Made by a program: the position numbers and the translations under genes
From: Mariniflexile litorale
GTDB lineage: Bacteria; Bacteroidota; Bacteroidia; Flavobacteriales; Flavobacteriaceae
Length of the DNA stretch: 64,000 nt
NCBI RefSeq assembly: GCF_031128465.2
Contig: NZ_CP155618.1
Location: forward strand, 1,187,501 to 1,251,500
Reading direction: 5' to 3'
Shown here: positions 36,760-44,446 of the stretch, piece by piece
Position numbering within the stretch: position 1 is the stretch's first letter
How the letters are laid out: every line of letters starts with the position of its first letter
Notes under the pieces: model-generated
What the model saw: only the letters and a program-made list of their open reading frames with translations
Told to the model about the DNA's origin: nothing
Databases searched by the model: none

Positions 36760-36866
36760 TTGAGTAAATTTCACTTGAAAGATGAAAATTAGTTTTTATG
36801 TCTTCATTTAAAAAAAACTCTATTGATTATTAAGGATTTAACCTAAAAAAACAACAAGAAACAATT

Positions 36867-37541
36867 ATGGATTACGCAAAAGAATTTGAAAAATTCGCGA
36901 TAAAAGATCAAGGAATAAGCAGCACATACTACAATAAAATCATCAGTAGCATGTATCCAACCAGCTTAACGCCCAATATTATTGAAGAGCGCCAAATGAA
37001 CGTTGCTATTTTCGATGTGTTTTCTCGCTTAATGATGGATCGTATCATTTTTATGGGGACAGCCATTAACGATCAAGTGGCAAATATTATTCAAGCACAA
37101 CTTCTGTTTTTAGAAAGTACAGATGCTAATAAGGATATTCAAATCTATATTAATTCTCCAGGAGGAAGTGTGTATGCAGGTTTAGGTATTTACGATACCA
37201 TGCAGTTTATAAAACCAGATGTAGCCACTATTTGCACAGGTATGGCCGCCTCCATGGGTGCCGTATTATTATGTGCTGGTGCAAAAGGAAAACGCAGTGG
37301 TTTAACACATTCTCGTGTTATGATTCATCAGCCATTAGGTGGTGCGCAAGGTCAAGCAAGTGATATTGAAATTACAGCAAGAGAAATACTAATTTTAAAG
37401 GAAGAGCTTTATAAAATTATTAGTAAACATTCAGGGCAAGATTACGACAAAATATATAATGATAGTGATAGAGATTACTGGATGAAAGCAGATAAGGCAA
37501 AAGAATACGGTATGATTGACGAGATTTTAGCTCGTAATTAA
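36867..37541 (+). CDS. clpP: ATP-dependent Clp protease proteolytic subunit
   Basis: ClpP forms the two-ring serine protease chamber used with ClpX. The 224-residue protein has the triad Ser129 (GMAASMGAV), His154 ([12 protein letters not shown]) and Asp203. The SPGGSVYAG loop is at 98-105, and the start [22 protein letters not shown] is typical. It is followed by clpX after 72 nt on the same strand. Confidence 0.98.
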   Translation: MDYAKEFEKFAIKDQGISSTYYNKIISSMYPTSLTPNIIEERQMNVAIFDVFSRLMMDRIIFMGTAINDQVANIIQAQLLFLESTDANKDIQIYINSPGGSVYAGLGIYDTMQFIKPDVATICTGMAASMGAVLLCAGAKGKRSGLTHSRVMIHQPLGGAQGQASDIEITAREILILKEELYKIISKHSGQDYDKIYNDSDRDYWMKADKAKEYGMIDEILARN

Positions 37542-37613
37542 ATTAAAATTTGTAATTTTAACGAATTGTTATAGAGGGATTTATAATAATTTTCCCTAAA
37601 AACATAAAGATTA

Positions 37614-38846
37614 ATGGCAAAAGAAGAATTGGAATGTTCGTTTTGTGGTCGTAAAAAACCCGAAACAAATTTATTAATAGCAGGATTAGATGCTCATATA
37701 TGTGATAGATGTATAGAGCAAGCACATGGTATTGTATTAGAAGAATCGAAACAAAGTGACAGTAGCGATTTATCGGCAGAATTAAAATTACGCAAACCAC
37801 AACAAATCAAAGCCTTTTTAGATGAGTATATCATTGGGCAAAACATGACCAAAAAAGTCATGTCGGTTGCGGTATACAATCATTATAAACGATTACTACA
37901 GCCTGTAACGAAAGACGATATCGATATTCAAAAAAGTAATATCATTATGGTGGGTCAAACAGGTACAGGAAAAACTTTAGTAGCAAAAACAATCGCTAGA
38001 ATGCTTAATGTACCATTAGCAATTGTTGATGCAACGGTATTAACCGAGGCTGGTTATGTGGGGGAAGATGTAGAAAGTATTTTAACACGTTTATTACAAG
38101 CTGCTGATTACAACTTAGAAAAAGCTGAAAAAGGCATTGTTTTTATTGATGAAATTGATAAAATAGCTCGTAAAAGTGATAACCCATCTATTACCAGAGA
38201 TGTTTCTGGTGAAGGTGTACAACAAGCACTTCTAAAACTTTTAGAGGGTACCGTTGTTAATGTCCCACCCAAAGGCGGCCGTAAGCACCCAGACCAAAAA
38301 TTTATCGAAGTTAACACCGAAAACATATTATTTATTGCAGGTGGAGCTTTTGATGGTATAGAACGACATATTTCAAAACGTTTGAATATGCAAGCTGTTG
38401 GTTATAGTGCTTCTATGTCTGATAATGTTGTCGATCAAAGCAACCTACTTCAATATATTATTCCTAAAGATTTAAAAGACTTTGGTCTAATTCCTGAAAT
38501 AATAGGGCGTTTACCTGTTCTTACTCATATGGATCCATTGGATGCTCAAACCTTAAGAGCTATTCTTACAGAGCCTAAAAATGCTATTATAAAACAATAT
38601 CAAAAGCTATTTTCTATGGACGATGTTGATTTTACAATTACCGATGGGGCTCTAGATCATATTGTTGAAAAAGCTATTGAATATAAATTAGGAGCTAGAG
38701 GATTGCGTTCTCTTTGTGAAGAGATTTTAACCGACGCCATGTTTGAATTACCTAGTAGTAACGATAAAAAATTAAACGTTACTAAAACGTATGTTGAAGA
38801 TAAATTAATAAAAACTACTTTAAAAAAGTTAAAGGCAGTTTCATAA
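37614..38846 (+). CDS. clpX: ATP-dependent Clp protease ATP-binding subunit ClpX
   Basis: ClpX unfolds tagged proteins and feeds them to ClpP. The 410-residue protein has the N-terminal zinc-binding domain with Cys8, Cys11, Cys30 and Cys33. The Walker A motif GQTGTGKT is near residues 114-121, and Walker B is in [12 protein letters not shown]. The IGF-type loop region for ClpP contact and sensor motifs (KLGARGLRS) are present. It is directly downstream of clpP and ends at a strong bidirectional terminator. Confidence 0.98.
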   Translation: MAKEELECSFCGRKKPETNLLIAGLDAHICDRCIEQAHGIVLEESKQSDSSDLSAELKLRKPQQIKAFLDEYIIGQNMTKKVMSVAVYNHYKRLLQPVTKDDIDIQKSNIIMVGQTGTGKTLVAKTIARMLNVPLAIVDATVLTEAGYVGEDVESILTRLLQAADYNLEKAEKGIVFIDEIDKIARKSDNPSITRDVSGEGVQQALLKLLEGTVVNVPPKGGRKHPDQKFIEVNTENILFIAGGAFDGIERHISKRLNMQAVGYSASMSDNVVDQSNLLQYIIPKDLKDFGLIPEIIGRLPVLTHMDPLDAQTLRAILTEPKNAIIKQYQKLFSMDDVDFTITDGALDHIVEKAIEYKLGARGLRSLCEEILTDAMFELPSSNDKKLNVTKTYVEDKLIKTTLKKLKAVS

Positions 38847-38863
38847 AAAAGTAAAAAAATGAT

Positions 38864-38902
38864 TAAATAAAAACCACGCTAATTTAGCGTGGTTTTTATT
38901 TA
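38864..38902. terminator. Bidirectional terminator between clpX and the OmpA gene
   Basis: A 17-bp stem with core AAAAACCACGCT paired with AGCGTGGTTTTT and an AATTT loop has A runs on one side and T runs on the other, so it can serve both converging genes. Confidence 0.9.
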
Positions 38903-38993
38903 TGTAGTTTTAAGTGTTTTGAGATGTTTATAATACTTCTTAAACATTATTATAATAATAGCTACTAGCTATTATAAATCGGTAGTAATTAAA

Positions 38994-40598
38994 TTAATCT
39001 AGAATAACAAATTCAACTCGTCTGTTGGTTTGCAAATCTTCATCGGTACAATTGTTTTTACAATCAACTAACGGTTTTGTTTCACCAAATCCAATTGATA
39101 CCAAACGATCCTTAGTAATGTCTTTGCTTATTAAATATTTTACAGTGGATGCAGCACGTTTATTTGAAAGATTTAAGTTATAGGCATCTTTTCCAATATT
39201 ATCGGTATGTGCATTAATAGATAATTTTATATCTGGATATTCTTTAAGAACTTTGATGATTTTATTTAACGAAACATGAGATTCTTCTTTTATACTATAC
39301 TTTGCAAAATCAAAATAAATGTTTTCTATAACAATTCTTAGTTCTTCATCTACCTTTGTGATAACTGGTTCTGTTGTTAGTAACTCAATATCTTTTGTAT
39401 ATGAAGTATTATAATCTCTATCGGCATAAAAGTCTAAATCACTTTCTTTAAAGCCTTCTTTTGATGTTGTAATCTGGTAAGATTCAAAAGCTGAAACATC
39501 AAATTTGTATGTAGCATCTTCTTGTGTTAAGGTTCTTGCTAATTCGTTGCCTTCTTCATCTTTCAATACAACAAGTGTATTAGGTAATTTTATTTTCGTT
39601 TCTAAATCAAATATTGTACCCTCTAGGGTTTGAATAACTTCTTCGTTGATTACTGTATAAATATCGAAACCACCCTTACTGTTTAGTTTGTTTGATGAAA
39701 CATAACCACCTTCTTTATTATCTAAAAAATACGCTACTTCATCGTAACTGGAGTTTATAGTATTACCTAAGTTCCTTGGTGTTTTGTAACCGTTCGATAT
39801 AATTTTACTAACAAATAAATCATATCCTCCAATATTTTCATGTCCTTTTGAAGAAAAATATAGCTGTTTTCCATCTTTTGAAAGTGAAGGATATTTTTCG
39901 TCTAAATTGGTATTAATTGTATTACCTACATTTTCAGGAGTTCCTAAAGTACCATCCGTATTTATTTCAGAAACATATATGTCAAATCCTCCTAATGAAC
40001 TATCCATATTCGAAGCAAAATATAAACTTTTACCATCTGGACTTACAAATGGTGTTTCAATAGAAACACCTTCTTTGTTAATATTCAACAATTCTTGGTT
40101 TATCCAGTTTCCGTGTGAATCATCTTCTAAAACAGCTTTATATAATTTATACTCCAACGAATTTTCCTTACTACTTCTTGTAAAATAGACGGTTTTTTGA
40201 TCGGGAGAAAATGCCAACAAATCTTCACTTTCATTAGTATTTAAAATTCTAGAAAACAGTAATGGTAAGCTTAATTGGCCATTTGAAGAAATATCTAAAC
40301 AGAACAAATCTTTATAAGCTTCATTGGTATTTGTGTCTATACTAGCTAATCCACCAAGTTTTTTTGAAGAAACCATGATAAGTTTATTTCTAAAAAAACC
40401 CGACCCAAATTCTGAATACTGACTGTTTACACCAGCATCTAAAAGTTTAAATTTAAAGCCATTAGCACCCATTGGCTTTTTTGCTTTAGAAGTTATATCT
40501 TCATGAGCAAAATCATTTTCAGAAACAGCACTTGATGCTCCTTGACAAAATAAAACATGAGAAATGAAGAAAATGAAAATGGAGAGGATTGGTTTCAT
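38994..40598 (-). CDS. OmpA-family protein with PD40 propeller and carboxypeptidase-regulatory-like domain
   Basis: The 534-residue protein has a signal peptide (MKPILSIFIFFISHVLFCQG). WD40-like PD40 repeats include SPDGKSLYFASN and SKDGKQLYFSSKG at about 190-270. A beta-sandwich CarboxypepD-regulatory-like domain at about 330-410 follows, and then a C-terminal OmpA peptidoglycan-binding domain with NAHTDNIGKDAYNLNLSNKRA. It is exported and should be anchored to peptidoglycan. Such proteins are common in Bacteroidota and some accompany PorP/SprF-type proteins. The specific partner is unknown. Confidence 0.88.
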   Translation of the reverse strand: MKPILSIFIFFISHVLFCQGASSAVSENDFAHEDITSKAKKPMGANGFKFKLLDAGVNSQYSEFGSGFFRNKLIMVSSKKLGGLASIDTNTNEAYKDLFCLDISSNGQLSLPLLFSRILNTNESEDLLAFSPDQKTVYFTRSSKENSLEYKLYKAVLEDDSHGNWINQELLNINKEGVSIETPFVSPDGKSLYFASNMDSSLGGFDIYVSEINTDGTLGTPENVGNTINTNLDEKYPSLSKDGKQLYFSSKGHENIGGYDLFVSKIISNGYKTPRNLGNTINSSYDEVAYFLDNKEGGYVSSNKLNSKGGFDIYTVINEEVIQTLEGTIFDLETKIKLPNTLVVLKDEEGNELARTLTQEDATYKFDVSAFESYQITTSKEGFKESDLDFYADRDYNTSYTKDIELLTTEPVITKVDEELRIVIENIYFDFAKYSIKEESHVSLNKIIKVLKEYPDIKLSINAHTDNIGKDAYNLNLSNKRAASTVKYLISKDITKDRLVSIGFGETKPLVDCKNNCTDEDLQTNRRVEFVILD

Positions 40599-40739
40599 TT
40601 TTAGAGAGATGAAGATTTGGTTAGAGATTAAATATAATAATGAAGACTAGTTTTTAAAAATTTATTAGACAAATAGCACTATTAATCGTTGAATACGCTA
40701 TTTACGTGGCTTTATACTTACTAAATAAGCTTTATGTAT

Positions 40740-42254
40740 TTAATAATTTAGCTTTATTAAGTCGTCTAAGTATAAACGGGTGTTAGATAATCTCGGCACC
40801 TTATGTTGCCCGCCTAATTTATTATTTTGTTTTAACCAATCATAAAATAAATTTTTACGGGCTATATTAATTTTAGGTTTGTTAAGTGTGATATTGTTAT
40901 AACGTTTTGCTTCATAATCGGAATTGAGTGATTTTAAAGCATTATCAAACAGTTCATTAAAATAATTAATATCTTTAGGTGGCGTTTTAAATTCAATTAA
41001 CCATTCGTGTGCACCTTTTTCTTTTCCTTCCATAAAAATCGGTGCTGCCGTATATTCTACAATCTCTGCCCTAGTACGTTTGCATACTTTATTTAAGGCT
41101 TCTTCGGCATTTTCTATAATAAGTTCTTCTCCAAAAACATTTATAAAATGCTTAGTTCTACCAGAAACCTTAATTCTATAAGGGTTTAATGAGGTGAATT
41201 TAACCGTATCTCCAATTTTATAACGCCATAAACCAGCATTGGTGGTAATAATTACAGCGTAGTTTTGATTCAATTTTACATCGCTTAAAGGAATGGCCTT
41301 TTCTGCTTCTGTGGCATAAATATCCATGGGAATGAATTCGTAGAAAATACCATAATCTAACATCAACAATAATTCGTTAGAATCGTTTTGATCCTGAATA
41401 GCAAAAAAGCCTTCCGAAGCATTATAAATCTCGTAATATTTAAAATCTTTTTTAGGCAGTAATTTTTTGTATTGATCTTTATATGGTGTGAAGCTTACTC
41501 CGCCGTGAAAATACACTTCCAAATTTGGCCAGACATCGTGCAGGTTTTGTTTTTTGGTAGTTTCTAAAACATTGTTAAGCAACACAAGCATCCATGATGG
41601 TACACCAGCAAGACTGGTTACGTTTTCATTCATAGTTTCATTTACAATGGCTTGCATTTTGTGCTCCCAATCACTCATTAAAGATACTTTGTTGCTGGGA
41701 GTACTGCTAAATTCAGCCCAGAAGGGCATATTGTCAATTAAAATCGCAGACAAATCGCCAAACACGGTGCCATTTTCTCTAAACAATTCTTTACTACCAC
41801 CTAAACGTAAACTTTTGCCTGTAAATAATTGCGAGTTTTCATTGTTATTTAAATACATACACAGTAAATCTTTACTCGCCGCATAGTGACAGTCTTCTAG
41901 AGATTCTTCACTTACAGGAATAAATTTACTTTTGGCACGTGTAGTTCCACTGGATTTTGCAAACCATTTTATGGGTGTTGGCCAAAACAGGTTGGTTTCA
42001 CCTTTCATGGAACGTTCTATAACATCTTGCCAACCATCATAATTTTTTATAGGGATACGTTCTGCAAACATTCTATAGTTTTTTATAGAAGCAAAATCAT
42101 ATTCTTTTCCTATTTGGGTGTCTTTAGCAATGTCTAAAAGTTCTAATAGCAATTCATTTTGTACTTCGTTAGGGTATTTTAAAAACAAATCAATTTGATG
42201 AAATCGTTTTTTTAAGAACCAAGAAGCAATGGAATTTACTATAGTGATTGGCAT
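40740..42254 (-). CDS. GH3-family acyl-adenylate ligase (auxin-responsive GH3 fold)
   Basis: The 504-residue protein belongs to the GH3 family of the ANL adenylating superfamily, named after plant auxin-conjugating enzymes and unrelated to glycoside hydrolase family 3. It has the P-loop-like AKSSGTTRAKSKFIP, a central YNASEGFFAIQD (acyl and ATP site), YKIGDTVKFTSLNPYRIKVSGRTKHF, and a mobile C-terminal domain. It likely activates a carboxylate with ATP and transfers it to an amine or thiol; the substrates are unknown. It is widespread in Flavobacteriaceae. It is divergent from the DUF2797 gene. Confidence 0.88.
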   Translation of the reverse strand: MPITIVNSIASWFLKKRFHQIDLFLKYPNEVQNELLLELLDIAKDTQIGKEYDFASIKNYRMFAERIPIKNYDGWQDVIERSMKGETNLFWPTPIKWFAKSSGTTRAKSKFIPVSEESLEDCHYAASKDLLCMYLNNNENSQLFTGKSLRLGGSKELFRENGTVFGDLSAILIDNMPFWAEFSSTPSNKVSLMSDWEHKMQAIVNETMNENVTSLAGVPSWMLVLLNNVLETTKKQNLHDVWPNLEVYFHGGVSFTPYKDQYKKLLPKKDFKYYEIYNASEGFFAIQDQNDSNELLLMLDYGIFYEFIPMDIYATEAEKAIPLSDVKLNQNYAVIITTNAGLWRYKIGDTVKFTSLNPYRIKVSGRTKHFINVFGEELIIENAEEALNKVCKRTRAEIVEYTAAPIFMEGKEKGAHEWLIEFKTPPKDINYFNELFDNALKSLNSDYEAKRYNNITLNKPKINIARKNLFYDWLKQNNKLGGQHKVPRLSNTRLYLDDLIKLNY

Positions 42255-42296
42255 ATTTGTTTTATATTTAAGTCCTTAAAAATAATACTTTTTTTT

Positions 42297-43088
42297 ATGA
42301 CTTATCAAGGTGTTTTAACAAAAATGGCGACAGAATTTTCAAGTCCTATTGAATACTATTTAGTGTTTGAAAATGATTTTTTAAATATGAATCAGTTACT
42401 TAATAAAACCATTACAATTCAATTTGTTAAATACCAATGTTTAAACTGTGGTTTAGATAAACCCATTTACCGTCAAGGGTTCTGTAAAAGTTGTTTTTTT
42501 GAAATACCGCAAGCAGCCGATTGGATTATGCGCCCAGAATTAAGTATGGCCCACTTAGATAAGGAAGACCGTGATTTAGAATTCGAAAAGAAAGCACAAC
42601 TACAACCTCATATTGTATATTTAGCTAACTCTAGCAATGTTAAAGTGGGTGTTACCAGAAAAAGTCAAGTACCAACCCGTTGGATAGACCAAGGCGCACA
42701 TGAAGCTATTGAAATTGTTGAAGTACCAAATAGGTATTTAGCAGGTATTACTGAGGTGGCTTTAAAAGATCATGTTGGTGACAAAACCAATTGGCGAACC
42801 ATGTTAAAGAATGATGTTGTAGACGAAAATTTGGTAGAATGGAGAGAGAAGTTGAAACAATACATTCCAGATGAAGCTAAAGATTATTTTATTGAAACGA
42901 ATACAGAAACCACTTTAGAATTTCCCGTTGAAAAGTACCCTAAAAAACCAACTAGTTTAAACTTAATAAAAGATCAAATTTACACGGGTAAACTTACAGG
43001 CATAAAAGGGCAATATCTTATTTTTGAAGATGACACTGTTTTTAATGTGCGTGGAAATGAGGGATTAGTGGTTGCTATTAGTTTATAA
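42297..43088 (+). CDS. DUF2797 protein: zinc-ribbon plus GIY-YIG-like core
   Basis: The 263-residue protein matches DUF2797, which has no known function. A zinc ribbon with Cys48, Cys51, Cys63 and Cys66 (CLNCGLDKPIYRQGFCKSC) precedes a compact segment VYLANSSNVKVGVTRKSQVPTRWIDQGA at about 107-134, then GITEVALKDH at about 150-159. The V-Y-L, G-V-T-R, R-W and E pattern resembles a GIY-YIG nuclease or T5orf172-type fold. The C-terminal part is less clear. It lies between rpsU and the GH3-type ligase with no operon partner on its strand. Confidence 0.75.
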   Translation: MTYQGVLTKMATEFSSPIEYYLVFENDFLNMNQLLNKTITIQFVKYQCLNCGLDKPIYRQGFCKSCFFEIPQAADWIMRPELSMAHLDKEDRDLEFEKKAQLQPHIVYLANSSNVKVGVTRKSQVPTRWIDQGAHEAIEIVEVPNRYLAGITEVALKDHVGDKTNWRTMLKNDVVDENLVEWREKLKQYIPDEAKDYFIETNTETTLEFPVEKYPKKPTSLNLIKDQIYTGKLTGIKGQYLIFEDDTVFNVRGNEGLVVAISL

Positions 43089-43180
43089 TTTCGCATTAAT
43101 TTCTATTCAGCATTTAAAAGCGATTCTTTTATGAGATACAAAAATTCATAAAAGGAAGTACAATCTTTTAGGATATTAGC

Positions 43181-43216
43181 AAAAAATCCCATTAACAAGG
43201 TGTTGCAAATGGGATT
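43181..43216 (-). terminator. Terminator after rpsU
   Basis: A 9-bp stem (AATCCCATT paired with AATGGGATT) with a 14-nt loop is followed by a T run on the minus strand, just past the rpsU stop. Confidence 0.7.
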
Positions 43217-43244
43217 CATTTAATTTGTGCCTTAAGCTTAACGC

Positions 43245-43439
43245 CTAAATATCTTCTTGATCTCTTAAATTTTGAATATAAGATGCTTTTTGTACTTGTC
43301 GTCTTCTTTTAACAGATGGTTTTGTAAAAAACTGCGCCTCTCTTAAATTTTGCATCACTTTAATATTTCGATGTTTTCTTTTATAACGTTTTAGGGCGCG
43401 TTCTATGTTTTCGCCATCTTTAATAATAATTTTTAACAT
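43245..43439 (-). CDS. rpsU: Small ribosomal subunit protein bS21
   Basis: The 64-residue basic protein starts MLKIIIKDGENIERALKRYKRK and has the expected helical, Arg/Lys-rich build of bS21, which sits near the anti-Shine-Dalgarno region of 16S rRNA. In Bacteroidota this protein helps occlude the anti-Shine-Dalgarno sequence, consistent with the near absence of such sites in this window. It lies 31 nt after rpoD on the same strand, so the two form an operon. The leader to rpsU shows no Shine-Dalgarno motif. Confidence 0.96.
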   Translation of the reverse strand: MLKIIIKDGENIERALKRYKRKHRNIKVMQNLREAQFFTKPSVKRRRQVQKASYIQNLRDQEDI

Positions 43440-43470
43440 AAATTGTTTTTAATGGGTTGTGCATTTAGGA

Positions 43471-44334
43471 TTATCCCAAATACGTTTTTAACACTTTACT
43501 TTTAGATGCATGTCGCAATCTGCGAATGCCTTTTTCTTTTATTTGTCTTACACGCTCACGCGTTAAACCAAAAGCCTCTCCTATTTCTTCTAGGCTCATG
43601 GGTTGTGCATTACTTATGCCGTAATAATTTCTAATTACTTCTGCTTCTTTATCCGAAAGCATAGCTAAAGCACGATTTATTTCAATAACTAGAGAATCCT
43701 TCATTAAACCCATATCAGGTCTAGGAGACTCATTCGAATTCACAACATCGTACAGAGTTGATGTTTCGCCTTCTTTTAAAGGTGCATCCATGGAAACATG
43801 TCTGCCCGAAATTTTCATAGACTGCTTTACGTCGCTAATTGTAAGCTCTAAATTACTTGCAATTTCTTCGGCACTTGGCGGTCTTTCATGCGTTTGTTCT
43901 AAAAACGAATAGGCTTTATTTATTTTATTGATAGAGCCAATTTTGTTCAAAGGTAATCTAACTATTCGAGATTGTTCAGCTAAAGCTTGAAGAATAGCTT
44001 GTCTAATCCACCAAACCGCATAGGATATGAATTTAAAACCTCTTGTTTCGTCAAAACGTTTCGCCGCTTTAACCAAACCAGCATTACCTTCGTTTATTAA
44101 ATCGGGCAATGTTAAACCCTGATTTTGATATTGTTTTGAGACTGATACCACAAAACGTAAATTAGCCGTTGTGAGTTTATCTAAAGCTTTTTGATCTCCT
44201 TGTCGTATGCGCTGTGCTAATTCTACCTCTTCTTCAGCTGTAATAAGCTGAATTTTACTAATATCTTGAAGGTATTTATCAAGCGACTTCGATTCCCGGT
44301 TGGTAACTTGCTTCGTAATTTTTAATTGCCTCAT
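43471..44334 (-). CDS. rpoD: Primary sigma factor RpoD/SigA (short Bacteroidota form)
   Basis: The 287-residue protein is a sigma-70 with regions 1.2, 2, 3 and 4 but no region 1.1. Region 2 includes [30 protein letters not shown] and [13 protein letters not shown]. The C-terminal helix-turn-helix [27 protein letters not shown] reads the -33 element. This form is the standard housekeeping sigma of the phylum, which uses TTTG/TAnnTTTG promoters such as those seen here at 22121 and 35246. It precedes rpsU in the same operon. Confidence 0.97.
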   Translation of the reverse strand: MRQLKITKQVTNRESKSLDKYLQDISKIQLITAEEEVELAQRIRQGDQKALDKLTTANLRFVVSVSKQYQNQGLTLPDLINEGNAGLVKAAKRFDETRGFKFISYAVWWIRQAILQALAEQSRIVRLPLNKIGSINKINKAYSFLEQTHERPPSAEEIASNLELTISDVKQSMKISGRHVSMDAPLKEGETSTLYDVVNSNESPRPDMGLMKDSLVIEINRALAMLSDKEAEVIRNYYGISNAQPMSLEEIGEAFGLTRERVRQIKEKGIRRLRHASKSKVLKTYLG

Positions 44335-44343
44335 GTATTATTT

Positions 44344-44376
44344 TTAAGTTATAGGTTTCCCCTACCTACAACTTAA
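44344..44376 (-). promoter_or_regulatory. 13-bp hairpin in the rpoD leader
   Basis: The arms TTAAGTTGTAGGT and ACCTATAACTTAA (minus strand) pair with one G-U around the loop AGGGGAA. It ends 10 nt before the rpoD start codon. No T run follows, so it is not a terminator for the upstream AsmA gene. A role in translation or stability of the rpoD-rpsU transcript is possible. Confidence 0.7.
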
Positions 44377-44446
44377 CTTTTTTATCGAGAAAACCTAATA
44401 ATTACAGCTCTTTCTTCTTAAAATACCCAAAAAACTATATATAAAC

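Noticed and set aside
44344-44376. Terminator for the AsmA gene
   Set aside because: No T run follows the hairpin on the minus strand and it lies against the rpoD start; a leader role fits better.
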